This document shows positions 33,666-41,020 of a DNA stretch of 64,000 nt, one piece after another. The stretch spans positions 1 to 64,000 of the forward strand of contig CAJTWC010000006.1 of the NCBI GenBank assembly GCA_910580185.1, read 5' to 3'. The notes under the pieces were generated by a model. The model was not told where the DNA came from. It saw only the letters and a list, made by a program, of their open reading frames with translations, and ran no database searches. The DNA comes from an uncultured Bacilli bacterium. GTDB lineage: Bacteria; Bacillota_I; Bacilli_A; RF39; UBA660. The translations under genes and the position numbers were made by a program. Numbering within the stretch: the first letter of the stretch is position 1; the number at the start of each line of letters is the position of its first letter.

Positions 33666-34208
33666 TTATTTATTAATCATTTTTCTTAACTCATTTATTA
33701 TTTCGTTGTAGTTTTCATAAATTTCTTTAATACTATCAATAGTTTCAATGTCACCACTTGATAAGTTTTTTAAATAAGTAAAGTCAAAATACATAAATTC
33801 AGCTAATCCTTTAAAATATTTATCTATATCTTCTTTTATTTCCTCATTTTCATCTTCTGACATTTGACCTACTGTTATTAAATATATTTTCTTACCCTTT
33901 AATAGCTCATGATTGGAAAAAGGATTCAATCTATCTATAACATTCTTTAATATACCTGTTACGTGATTCATATATATAGGAGACATAATTATAATTTTAT
34001 CAACTTCTAAAATAGAATTATATAATTCTTTCATATCATCCTTTAATACACAATAATTAGGCAAATCATTGATACATGTATTACATCCAATACAATATTT
34101 AATATCTTTATCGGATAAAGATATTAATTTATCTTCATTATCCATTAAATCTTTTAAAAAATTATAACTATTTTTCTTTCTATTACTTCCATTTATAAAT
34201 AATTTCAT
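33666..34208 (-). CDS. Flavodoxin-fold FMN reductase-like protein
   Basis: About 180 residues, start at MKLFINGSNRKK with TTGGAGG five bases upstream. The N-terminal INGSNRKKNSYNF is the FMN loop; IKYCIGCNTCINDLPNYC near residues 40-60 is the Cys cluster of the iron-sulfur flavoprotein branch, and SPIYMNHVTGILKNVIDRL contacts flavin. It is related to the flavoprotein at 27843. A GNAT acetyltransferase gene starts 15 bp upstream in the same operon. Confidence 0.85.
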   Translation of the reverse strand: MKLFINGSNRKKNSYNFLKDLMDNEDKLISLSDKDIKYCIGCNTCINDLPNYCVLKDDMKELYNSILEVDKIIIMSPIYMNHVTGILKNVIDRLNPFSNHELLKGKKIYLITVGQMSEDENEEIKEDIDKYFKGLAEFMYFDFTYLKNLSSGDIETIDSIKEIYENYNEIINELRKMINK

Positions 34209-34222
34209 ATTAACCTCCAAAA

Positions 34223-34792
34223 TTATTTTTTCATTTTATGAGAATACTCCTCTAAGTTATCTGGGGAATAATAAAATCCATGGTTATTGCTATCTAATTT
34301 TTGGTCATCTATAGGTACTAGTCCCATTTCATTACATACTCTAACTCCTCCATTAGATATAGCTTCTGCAAAACAAAACTTTATTTTTATACCTCTTACT
34401 TTACAATCTAATATCCATTTAGAAAAATCTTTAAGTATAAGTTTTAATACACCTGTTCCCCTATATTTTTCAGCTACAGCAATAGATAAAATATATAATA
34501 TATTATCTCCCACTACTGGCCCTATATTTATTAGATTTCTACAATCTCCACCATTAACATATTCTTGTTTTTGATCTTCTGTTATGAAAATACAGTGCAT
34601 ATATCCAACGCATGTATTATTATCAACTAAACAAAATAAACCTTCTTTACTATTTTTATATAAGGACCTTATATATTCAGAAGAAAGAGAATATTCTTCT
34701 GAAAAGCATTTTTTATCTAAATTTAGCATCTGAGAAAAAATTATTTCATCAACCTGATCACCTGATAAAACTTTTAAATTCATATTCACCAT
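34223..34792 (-). CDS. GNAT-family N-acetyltransferase
   Basis: About 189 residues; start either at 34792 or nine bases later, both behind AGAGGTG. The acetyl-CoA loop is seen as IAVAEKYRGTGVLKLILKD (R-G-x-G). Further features are NIGPVVGDNILYIL and a C-terminal CNEMGLVPID, as in many GNAT proteins. The substrate is unknown. It is the first gene of an operon with the flavin reductase-like gene and faces the IS element, which has inserted about 110 bp upstream of it and may have separated it from its natural promoter. Confidence 0.82.
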   Translation of the reverse strand: MVNMNLKVLSGDQVDEIIFSQMLNLDKKCFSEEYSLSSEYIRSLYKNSKEGLFCLVDNNTCVGYMHCIFITEDQKQEYVNGGDCRNLINIGPVVGDNILYILSIAVAEKYRGTGVLKLILKDFSKWILDCKVRGIKIKFCFAEAISNGGVRVCNEMGLVPIDDQKLDSNNHGFYYSPDNLEEYSHKMKK

Positions 34793-34875
34793 TACACCTC
34801 TTTAGTTTTTTATTACCTTTTTATACTCAAAACAAAATACAAAATATTTCCTAATACATTATAGTATAACATAAA

Positions 34876-34901
34876 TAAAAAAAATTTTAAAAAAAGACAA
34901 A
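34876..34901 (+). repeat. Left copy of a 26-bp direct repeat flanking the IS element
   Basis: TAAAAAAAATTTT followed by AAAAAAAGACAAA, identical to 36084-36109; ends two bases before the left IS end. Confidence 0.85.
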
Positions 34902-34903
34902 TG

Positions 34904-36083
34904 TGTAGTTGTAAATGATGTGATACCAAAAAAGTAAAAAAAATAAAGGCAATATGATATAGTAAAAATGTTAACTATAGAGTATTGTTTTTTTTATTAT
35001 GAGATAGTTAAGAATATGAAATTTACAATTTAGTATTTTTAACTATCAATTTATTTCTTTTTTCTAAAGGAGAAATCCAACCTAAAACTTGCATGGGAAT
35101 GTTATTGGAACGTTTTAAATAAGCTTTCATTTGCTTAAGTAAGTCATCATAAGAATAAAATCTTAAGTAATTGTAAAACCTATTTTGATCATTTCTATGA
35201 GATCGTTCAACCTTACCATTATGGCGAGGAGTCCTAGGACGTATTAATTTATGTTTAATCCCTAAACTGCAACAAAGAATATCTAAGGGATGTACTCTAT
35301 TAGTTTTCTTTATATAAGTAAATTCTCCTCCATTATCAGTTTGAATGATCTTAGGTTTATAATTAAAGTAAATAATGGCACGTTTAACAAAGTCGATAGT
35401 TGAATAACTGGATTGTTCCTTATAAGGATAAATAAATCTTTCACGGGAAGCTTCATCAATCATAGTATATTGATAAAATCTTTGTTTATCATTACCAGAG
35501 TAACAGTTAGTGGGGACATATTTAACGTCCATTTGCCATTTAATACCAAGTTCTTTAGGAGTATTATACTTTTTAGGCTTATATTTATTTTTCTTTTCTT
35601 TATTAGTGTAAATACCTTTTTTACGAAGAAATCTGAATAAAGAAGAGGCATGCCTAGAATAACCCTTTTCACATCTTAATTTACCATAAAGCTCACATAA
35701 AGAAATGTTAGGATTGCGTCTTAAATAATCATTAATCCATTTAATCTCAATAACAGTATGGGAATTAGGATGAGGAGTAAGAGGTCTATGTGACTTATCA
35801 AATAAAGATTCTTTAGAACCATTGTACTTTTTATTCCAACGCATTAAAGAAGATTTAGAGATTTTATATCTTCTACAAACGAAAGAAACAGAATAACCCT
35901 TTCTATAAAGATTTACGGCATAATACTTAGTATTAAATTCATGTGGAATGTATCTATTGGTTTGTGGTATACTACTCATAGGCGATAGATCCTTTCTTTA
36001 AATGTGTTTTGTTCAATTAACATTTTAAGATATCTATCGCTTTTTGTATACTATTTAGGTGTCACATCAATTGTATCACTACA
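34904..36083 (-). mobile_element. IS481-like insertion sequence
   Basis: About 1.18 kb bounded by imperfect inverted ends: left TGTAGTTG...TGATGTGATACC, right (reverse) TGTAGTGATACAATTGATGTGACACC. It has a single intact transposase gene. Both sides carry the same 26-bp AT-rich direct repeat. It is inserted in the gap between a GNAT operon and a small RNA/PatB region. Confidence 0.85.
35023..35979 (-). CDS. IS481-like DDE transposase
   Basis: 318 residues: an N-terminal helix-turn-helix (VNLYRKGYSVSFVCRRYKISKSSLMRWNK), then an integrase core with GIKWQMDVKYVP (first Asp), IIQTDNGGEFTY (second Asp) and RTPRHNGKVERSHRND (catalytic Glu). The single frame, with no programmed frameshift, is the IS481 pattern rather than IS3. 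Full length and intact, so probably active or recent. Confidence 0.92.
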   Translation of the reverse strand: MSSIPQTNRYIPHEFNTKYYAVNLYRKGYSVSFVCRRYKISKSSLMRWNKKYNGSKESLFDKSHRPLTPHPNSHTVIEIKWINDYLRRNPNISLCELYGKLRCEKGYSRHASSLFRFLRKKGIYTNKEKKNKYKPKKYNTPKELGIKWQMDVKYVPTNCYSGNDKQRFYQYTMIDEASRERFIYPYKEQSSYSTIDFVKRAIIYFNYKPKIIQTDNGGEFTYIKKTNRVHPLDILCCSLGIKHKLIRPRTPRHNGKVERSHRNDQNRFYNYLRFYSYDDLLKQMKAYLKRSNNIPMQVLGWISPLEKRNKLIVKNTKL

Positions 36084-36109
36084 TAAAAAAAATTTTAAAA
36101 AAAGACAAA
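36084..36109 (+). repeat. Right copy of the 26-bp direct repeat flanking the IS element
   Basis: Identical to 34876-34901 and directly abutting the right IS end. Confidence 0.85.
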
Positions 36110-36113
36110 GGTA

Positions 36114-36141
36114 TTGATTTAATTTTTTAAAATGATATAAT
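36114..36141 (+). promoter_or_regulatory. Promoter of a candidate small RNA
   Basis: TTGATT, 16-bp spacer, TATAAT. No plus-strand gene follows, only the hairpins below. Confidence 0.6.
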
Positions 36142-36147
36142 TAAGTT

Positions 36148-36220
36148 ACTTTAGATTGTTGCAGGTGTATACACCTGGTAGAAGTTTTTCAAAAGGAAGA
36201 GATTATCTCTTCCTTTTGCT
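36148..36220 (+). ncRNA. Candidate small non-coding RNA
   Basis: About 70 nt from the predicted start to a strong terminator-like hairpin AAAAGGAAGAGA-TTA-TCTCTTCCTTTT (36191-36217). An inner hairpin CAGGTGTATACACCTG lies just before it, then GTAGAAGTTTTTC. No open frame of note. No known RNA family is recognised. Confidence 0.45.
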
Positions 36221-36225
36221 TTAAT

Positions 36226-36371
36226 AAGACATAAAAGATGACATATAAATCATCTTTAAATATATTTATCTTTTCATATGACTAGTCTTTTTAATTAGAA
36301 ATCATATACCATTGTTTAAAATAAGTATATTTACCTTTCCCATTTAGTTATATTTCATATATTAACTATTC
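36226..36371. other. Gap downstream of PatB with no visible gene
   Basis: AT-rich sequence between the candidate small RNA and the end of the PatB gene. An AAGATGA/TCATCTT hairpin (36234-36257) might stop transcripts; nothing else is seen. Confidence 0.4.
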
Positions 36372-37532
36372 TTAATCTTTAAAAGCCCTTTCTATTTGCT
36401 CTAAAGCCCATTTTAATTTTTTTCTTGGAAGCGCTATATTTAATCTTTGAAACCCTTTACCAGTTTTACCAAACATAGCACCACCATCAAGCCATAGTTT
36501 TGCATCGTTTAACATAATCTTATTTATTTCATCATCAGTAAACTTTAATTCTCTAAAATCTAACCATAACAGGTAGGTTCCTTCTGGATATATTAATTTA
36601 ACCTTTGGCAATCGTTCTTTTAAAAATTTATCTACAAAATCAATATTATCTTTAAGATACGTTCTTAAATTTTCTAACCAACAAGAACCTTTATCATAAG
36701 CTGCCTTACACGCTACTATTCCCATTGTATTTACAAGGCTATAACCAGTTTTCCATATCTCATTTTGAAAACTATCTCTTACCTTTTTATTAGGAATAAA
36801 AATATTTGATACTTGAAGCCCTGCTAAATTAAAAGTCTTACTAGGTGCCGTACAAACCATCATATTATCTAAATAATCTTTATACTTTAATAAGCATCTA
36901 TGTTTACCACTCCATATAAAATCACTATGTATTTCATCAGATACAATAAAAACTTTATTTCTTTTGCATATTTCTATAATTTTATCTAACTCTTCTTTTT
37001 TCCATACTCTACCTACAGGATTATGTGGTGAACATAAAATGTATAGTTTTATTTTATATTTCTTTATCTTTTCTTCCATATCAAGAAAATCAATATGATA
37101 TTTACCATTTTCTAAAACCAAGTTACTACTTATTACTTTTCTATTATTATCGGTTACCACTTCAGAGAATGGATAATATACTGGATTATTAATTAACACG
37201 TAATCTTTTTCCTTTGTTAAGACTTTAACCGCTGTTGCTAGTGCAAATACAACGCCTGGTGTTTTAATAAGCCATTCTTCTTTTAAAGATACATTAAAGT
37301 TTTTCTTATACCAATTATAAACAGATTTAAAATATTCTTGATTAGTTTGTGAATAGCCAAAAATTCCGTGTTTTACTCTTTTGTTCATTTCTTTTATTAC
37401 TTTTTTAGGACACTTAAAATCCATGTCTGCAACCCAAAGCGGAAAAACATCTTCTGGTTTATTTTTAGCCTTTTTAAAATCGTATTTTAAACTATTTGTA
37501 CCATACCTATTTATCTCTTTATTAAAGTTCAT
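36372..37532 (-). CDS. PatB/MalY-type C-S lyase (cystathionine beta-lyase), PLP-dependent
   Basis: 386 residues of the class I/II aminotransferase fold. DVFPLWVADMDFKCP near the N-terminus is typical of the MalY/PatB branch; CSPHNPVGRVW, VSDEIHSDFIW and the PLP lysine in TAPSKTFNLAGLQ (near residue 230) complete the active site, and FQRLNIALPR holds the substrate-binding Arg. It cleaves cystathionine or cysteine S-conjugates. It follows pnuC by five bases in an operon with the exonuclease III gene. Confidence 0.93.
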   Translation of the reverse strand: MNFNKEINRYGTNSLKYDFKKAKNKPEDVFPLWVADMDFKCPKKVIKEMNKRVKHGIFGYSQTNQEYFKSVYNWYKKNFNVSLKEEWLIKTPGVVFALATAVKVLTKEKDYVLINNPVYYPFSEVVTDNNRKVISSNLVLENGKYHIDFLDMEEKIKKYKIKLYILCSPHNPVGRVWKKEELDKIIEICKRNKVFIVSDEIHSDFIWSGKHRCLLKYKDYLDNMMVCTAPSKTFNLAGLQVSNIFIPNKKVRDSFQNEIWKTGYSLVNTMGIVACKAAYDKGSCWLENLRTYLKDNIDFVDKFLKERLPKVKLIYPEGTYLLWLDFRELKFTDDEINKIMLNDAKLWLDGGAMFGKTGKGFQRLNIALPRKKLKWALEQIERAFKD

Positions 37533-37537
37533 AATAC

Positions 37538-38215
37538 CTACTCCTTACTCATTTTATTTTTCTTAGCTTCTATACTCCACTTTATTATTCCGTAAACATT
37601 TATTAAGAAATATGCTAACGATGATAAAAGAACCATCCATGAACCAGGACCATGATTAATAGTCATTATTATCCATATAGCAAGATCTATTATATTATTG
37701 AAAATAAATACCCACCATGATTCTTTAAATCTTAATACCATTAAAATAGTAGCACATATATTTATGCAATTAGATGATGCATCCATAAATGCTAAATTTT
37801 GACTTGGTATTAATGATAGCAAATACCCTAAAACAAAACTTCCTATTATACAAGAAAATATTATTATAATACTATTTTTAAAAGTAAAATCTCTTACCTT
37901 TACGTTTTTATCTTCATCTTGGTTTCTATTCCAATTAATAAAGCCAATGATTTGTGATGGCGCAACAAATAATATACAAAGTAAGAAAGTGCCATATAAA
38001 TTGTTCTTAAAACAAGCATAAGCCATTAACAAACAATTTATAAGTCCAATTATAAAACTACTTTTCTTACCTATACTTTGATAATAAGGGCATAACAAGC
38101 TAGTTAATAAAATGGAACCACCAATTATTAAATCACGGGTTAGAATACCTGATATTATCGAAACCATAATACTTAATACAACCACTAATAAATTTCTCTT
38201 ATTTATTTTCATCAT
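37538..38215 (-). CDS. pnuC: Nicotinamide riboside/mononucleotide transporter PnuC
   Basis: 225 residues with about seven to eight membrane helices. The family pattern IGFINWNRNQDEDKNVKVR in the middle and the C-terminal FMDASSNCINICATILMVLRFKESWW...NNIIDLAIW are characteristic of PnuC. It imports a pyridine precursor for NAD synthesis. It is in an operon with the PLP lyase gene (5-bp gap) and the exonuclease gene (15-bp gap). An NrtR-type regulator occurs at 52380, but no matching palindrome is seen before this operon. Confidence 0.9.
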   Translation of the reverse strand: MMKINKRNLLVVVLSIMVSIISGILTRDLIIGGSILLTSLLCPYYQSIGKKSSFIIGLINCLLMAYACFKNNLYGTFLLCILFVAPSQIIGFINWNRNQDEDKNVKVRDFTFKNSIIIIFSCIIGSFVLGYLLSLIPSQNLAFMDASSNCINICATILMVLRFKESWWVFIFNNIIDLAIWIIMTINHGPGSWMVLLSSLAYFLINVYGIIKWSIEAKKNKMSKE

Positions 38216-38230
38216 TATTTCTCCCTTATT

Positions 38231-38974
38231 TTATATTTCAATATCTAACCTATATGGGCAATGATCAGAACCCAATTGCTCTTTTATATATTTTACACCT
38301 TTTATATTCTTTTCAAGTGTTTTTGATATAAATATATAATCAATTCGCCAGCCCATGTTTCTTTGTCTTGCATTAAAACCATTTGGCCACATTGAATATA
38401 TATTATCATCTTTAACTAAGCACCGGAAGCTATCGGCTAACCCTAAATTTAATAATTCATCTATTTTAGCTCTTTCTTCATAAGAAAACATATTATTCTT
38501 ATAATTGGTTTTATAATTTTTAACATCAACTTCATTGTGCGCAATATTAAAATCCGTACAAATAAAAACTGGTTTATTTAATCTTTTTATTAATTCTAAT
38601 AGTTTATCTATCGCTGCAAATTTATAAGGATGATTTTCCTTTTTTCTTCCACCATGTGGTATATAAATATTTATCAAGAAAAAGTTTTTATATTCTAGCA
38701 AAAGAAATCTACCTTCTTCATCAAATTTATCTAAACCTATTTTACTAATAACTTTAACTGGCTTATCTTTAGTAAACACCATTGTTCCACTATAACCTTT
38801 TTTGTTTGCAAAATTGTAGTAGCAGTTATATCCAAAATCTTCTAAAACTGTTTCATTCATTTTTATTTCTTGCAAACAAATTATGTCTGGGCTATTTTTA
38901 TCTATTAACTCTTTTATACTATTTGTTTTTTCAGCACTTCTATATCCATTTATATTCCAAGATATTATTTTCAC
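38231..38974 (-). CDS. xth: Exodeoxyribonuclease III / AP endonuclease
   Basis: 247 residues starting with GTG (TTGGAGAA upstream). It is a Mg2+-dependent AP endonuclease of base excision repair: ISWNINGYRS, CLQEIKMNE (metal-binding Glu), INIYIPHGG, CTDFNIAHNEVDV, RIDYIFIS and the C-terminal catalytic GSDHCPYRLDI. Length fits ExoA/XthA (about 250). It is the first intact gene of the operon leading to pnuC and patB. Confidence 0.95.
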   Translation of the reverse strand: MKIISWNINGYRSAEKTNSIKELIDKNSPDIICLQEIKMNETVLEDFGYNCYYNFANKKGYSGTMVFTKDKPVKVISKIGLDKFDEEGRFLLLEYKNFFLINIYIPHGGRKKENHPYKFAAIDKLLELIKRLNKPVFICTDFNIAHNEVDVKNYKTNYKNNMFSYEERAKIDELLNLGLADSFRCLVKDDNIYSMWPNGFNARQRNMGWRIDYIFISKTLEKNIKGVKYIKEQLGSDHCPYRLDIEI

Positions 38975-38989
38975 AATTAATTCTCCAAC

Positions 38990-39357
38990 TTATTTAAGTT
39001 TACGTTCATTATCATAGGCATACAATTCAAATGGTCCGCCGGTTTCTATAAGTTTATAACCAACCCGTTTAGCAGTCCTTATAGAATATATATTATCCTT
39101 TCTTATATCAAGAAGCGGTCTATTCATTTTAGAAGTAATAGAACGTAACGCTTGAGTAGCAGCACCTTGATTTCTATACATTTCAAAAACTTCATAAGCC
39201 ACATGATCTCCAACGGTAAATAATATTCCTACAATATTACCAGTATCTTTATCAAAGATACTGGTAATATTGTAGGAATATTACCAGTATCTTTATCAAA
39301 GATACTGAAAAAAAGTTCATTATCTTTTCTATCTTCCTCTACCAATTCAACATTCAT
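38990..39357 (-). pseudogene. GNAT acetyltransferase disrupted by a 44-bp palindromic duplication
   Basis: The start (39357, AGAGGTG upstream) codes MNVELVEEDRKDNELFFSIFDKDTGNI; the C-terminal part codes VGILFTVGDHVAYEVFEMYRNQGAATQALRSI (CoA loop), then ...DNIYSIRTAKRVGYKLI. Between them 44 bp are inserted, shifting the frame. Without the insertion the reading would run straight from KDTGNI to VGILFTV. The protein would be about 108 residues, a small GNAT enzyme. See the palindrome entry for the structure. Confidence 0.8.
39221..39283. repeat. 63-bp perfect palindrome with overlapping 31-bp direct repeat
   Basis: Thirty-base arms (starting TAATATTCCTAC, ending GTAGGAATATTA) around ATC at 39251-39253. 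A 31-bp segment (AATATTACCAGT...) occurs at 39233-39263 and again at 39277-39307, period 44 bp. The original sequence CAGTATCTTT-GAT-AAAGATACTG was itself a small palindrome. Confidence 0.9.
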
Positions 39358-39374
39358 CATTTCACCTCTAAACT

Positions 39375-40067
39375 TTATATATACTTTAAATATTTTACCA
39401 TATAATGATTTTTCTTTGTACTTTTTATTATGCCGACAAACTTATACTTACCATATTTTCTTATACTAAATATATCATTTTCTTTAAGTACGTAAGAGTT
39501 TTTATTCATAACTTCATAGTTAACTATTACTTCTTTGTTTTTTATCTTATCCATTGCTTTACTTCTAGATGAATTAATTATGGATGCAACAACATTATCA
39601 ATTCTAAGACTTGATATTATAATTTCATTTTCTTCATGCGTTCTTTCATAATCATTTAAAGTATTTAAACTCACTTCTTCTAAAGCAACCTTACTTTTAC
39701 CAATTTGCCTTAAGTTATCTTTTACATGTAAAGACATTTCTTCGGTAATAAACAGATAATAGTATTCATTATATAAAACAATATCTCCAAAGCAAGATGA
39801 ATCTATGTTAAGTGCAAATAAACTTCCTAATATGTCTTGATGCCTTATCTTTTCCACAGTATTAATTTTAAAAAGTTTAACATTTGGAACTTTTCCTGTG
39901 TATAACATTACTTTTTCACTATCTTTATAAGGATAATATACGTTATACTCATCTTTTTTTAGTTTTGCTGTTACTAACTTAAATTCTCTTCCATCTAAAA
40001 ATAAAGTATTCTTGCCCATTTTTATTTTTTCCACAGCATTATTAATTTTATAAATATCAGATTTCAT
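39375..40067 (-). CDS. YlmH-like RNA-binding protein with S4 domain
   Basis: About 230 residues, start at MKSDIYKINNAVE (GGTGAAATACTT upstream). N-terminal half resembles YlmH (KIRHQDILGSLFALNIDSSCFGDIVL), and the C-terminal S4 domain is SSLRIDNVVASIINSSRSKAMDKIKNKEVIVN, a ribosome/rRNA-binding fold. YlmH rescues stalled ribosomes in B. subtilis and often sits in the division cluster. Here it stands alone. The match is clear over both halves. Confidence 0.85.
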   Translation of the reverse strand: MKSDIYKINNAVEKIKMGKNTLFLDGREFKLVTAKLKKDEYNVYYPYKDSEKVMLYTGKVPNVKLFKINTVEKIRHQDILGSLFALNIDSSCFGDIVLYNEYYYLFITEEMSLHVKDNLRQIGKSKVALEEVSLNTLNDYERTHEENEIIISSLRIDNVVASIINSSRSKAMDKIKNKEVIVNYEVMNKNSYVLKENDIFSIRKYGKYKFVGIIKSTKKNHYMVKYLKYI

Positions 40068-40100
40068 AAGTATTTCACCAATTACATTATAACACAATCA

Positions 40101-40129
40101 AAAAACTTACCTTTTAAAAGTAAGTTTTA
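40101..40129 (-). terminator. Terminator after the YHYH-like gene
   Basis: Minus-strand AAAACTTAC...GTAAGTTTT followed by TTG, at the stop codon of the gene at 40127. Confidence 0.7.
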
Positions 40130-40915
40130 ACTTTGTTTATTTCTCTTAAAGAAATCTATTATTACTAATACAATATCTATAAATACCGGAATTATAAATA
40201 TAAAGTATAAAAAATATAAAATATATTTCACTTTAGAATCAATTGCTTTTATTTTATTTATTAATAAATTAGCATCTTTATTTTTATAACCATAATATAT
40301 ATTTATTATTAACAAAATTATTGTAACTACAAGTGATGTATTGCTTTCTTCTTCTGTTTTTTCAGACGTTTGAGTCCTAGTTGTTCTTGCATGATACTCA
40401 ACTATTTCATTTACTGGATCTACTATAATGGTTTCATTAACCTTTTCACTTGAAACTTCACTACCATTTTCATTTACTATTTTCTTAATGGTTACTTCCT
40501 TTTCTCCATTTTTACCTTCTCTAATAACTTCTTTTTCACCACTAGTTAAAGAGCCTTTTGTTTCTGTACTATAATAAATATTTTCTTTTGATGTTTCTAT
40601 TTTCTCGTACTGGCAACTTCCATCTGATACGTTTGCGCTATAATTATAGTTTATCGCAGATTTATCCATGCATCCATAAATCTGTCTTATAGTTGTTGTT
40701 CTTTTCGTAGTTGTATTATAACTTCTACTACCCGAAGATGAGCCGCCTGAACATGTACATGTAGGGCTATAGGTTCCATCCCTACATACCCATCTTCCAT
40801 TACTACAATATGCCTGACCACCATGATGTGAACAACAACCTCTACCTGCTAATACCTCTTGCATACCAATAAACATCAATATTGATGCTAATAAAACTAT
40901 TACTACCTTTTTCAC
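40127..40915 (-). CDS. Secreted/membrane Cys-rich YHYH and G5-like domain protein
   Basis: 262 residues, GTG start with AAAGGAG eight bases upstream. Signal peptide (1-23), then a Cys-rich motif GCCSHHGGQAYCSNGRWVC...TCTC of the type found next to nucleases and in YHYH proteins, then GCMDKSAINYNYSANVSDGSC (a motif common in secreted proteins), a G5-like segment (SLTSGEKEVIREGKNG), and two C-terminal membrane helices (about 195-215, 230-255). It is probably an exported, membrane-held protein. Its function is unclear. It lies downstream of the protease operon. Confidence 0.75.
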   Translation of the reverse strand: MKKVVIVLLASILMFIGMQEVLAGRGCCSHHGGQAYCSNGRWVCRDGTYSPTCTCSGGSSSGSRSYNTTTKRTTTIRQIYGCMDKSAINYNYSANVSDGSCQYEKIETSKENIYYSTETKGSLTSGEKEVIREGKNGEKEVTIKKIVNENGSEVSSEKVNETIIVDPVNEIVEYHARTTRTQTSEKTEEESNTSLVVTIILLIINIYYGYKNKDANLLINKIKAIDSKVKYILYFLYFIFIIPVFIDIVLVIIDFFKRNKQS

Positions 40916-40932
40916 TACTCATACTCCTTTAC

Positions 40933-40974
40933 CACAAAAAAAGCTAATACAAACATCAAAGTCTGTACTAGCCC
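40933..40974 (-). terminator. Terminator after the Ig/cadherin-like surface protein
   Basis: Minus-strand GGGCTAGTACAGAC...TGTATTAGC stem followed by TTTTTTT, about 50 bp after the stop of the gene at 41021. Confidence 0.6.
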
Positions 40975-41020
40975 TTCAACTACTTTAATTATAACAAAAT
41001 TTTTATAATAATAAAAGTAA

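Noticed and set aside
36058..36083. IS element with frameshifted two-ORF transposase (IS3 type)
   Set aside because: The transposase is one intact frame; the small overlapping frame at 35460-35672 is a shadow.
38900..39000. NrtR operator in front of the pnuC operon
   Set aside because: No copy of the TGTTWTTAAC palindrome is present in the region upstream of the exonuclease or pnuC genes.
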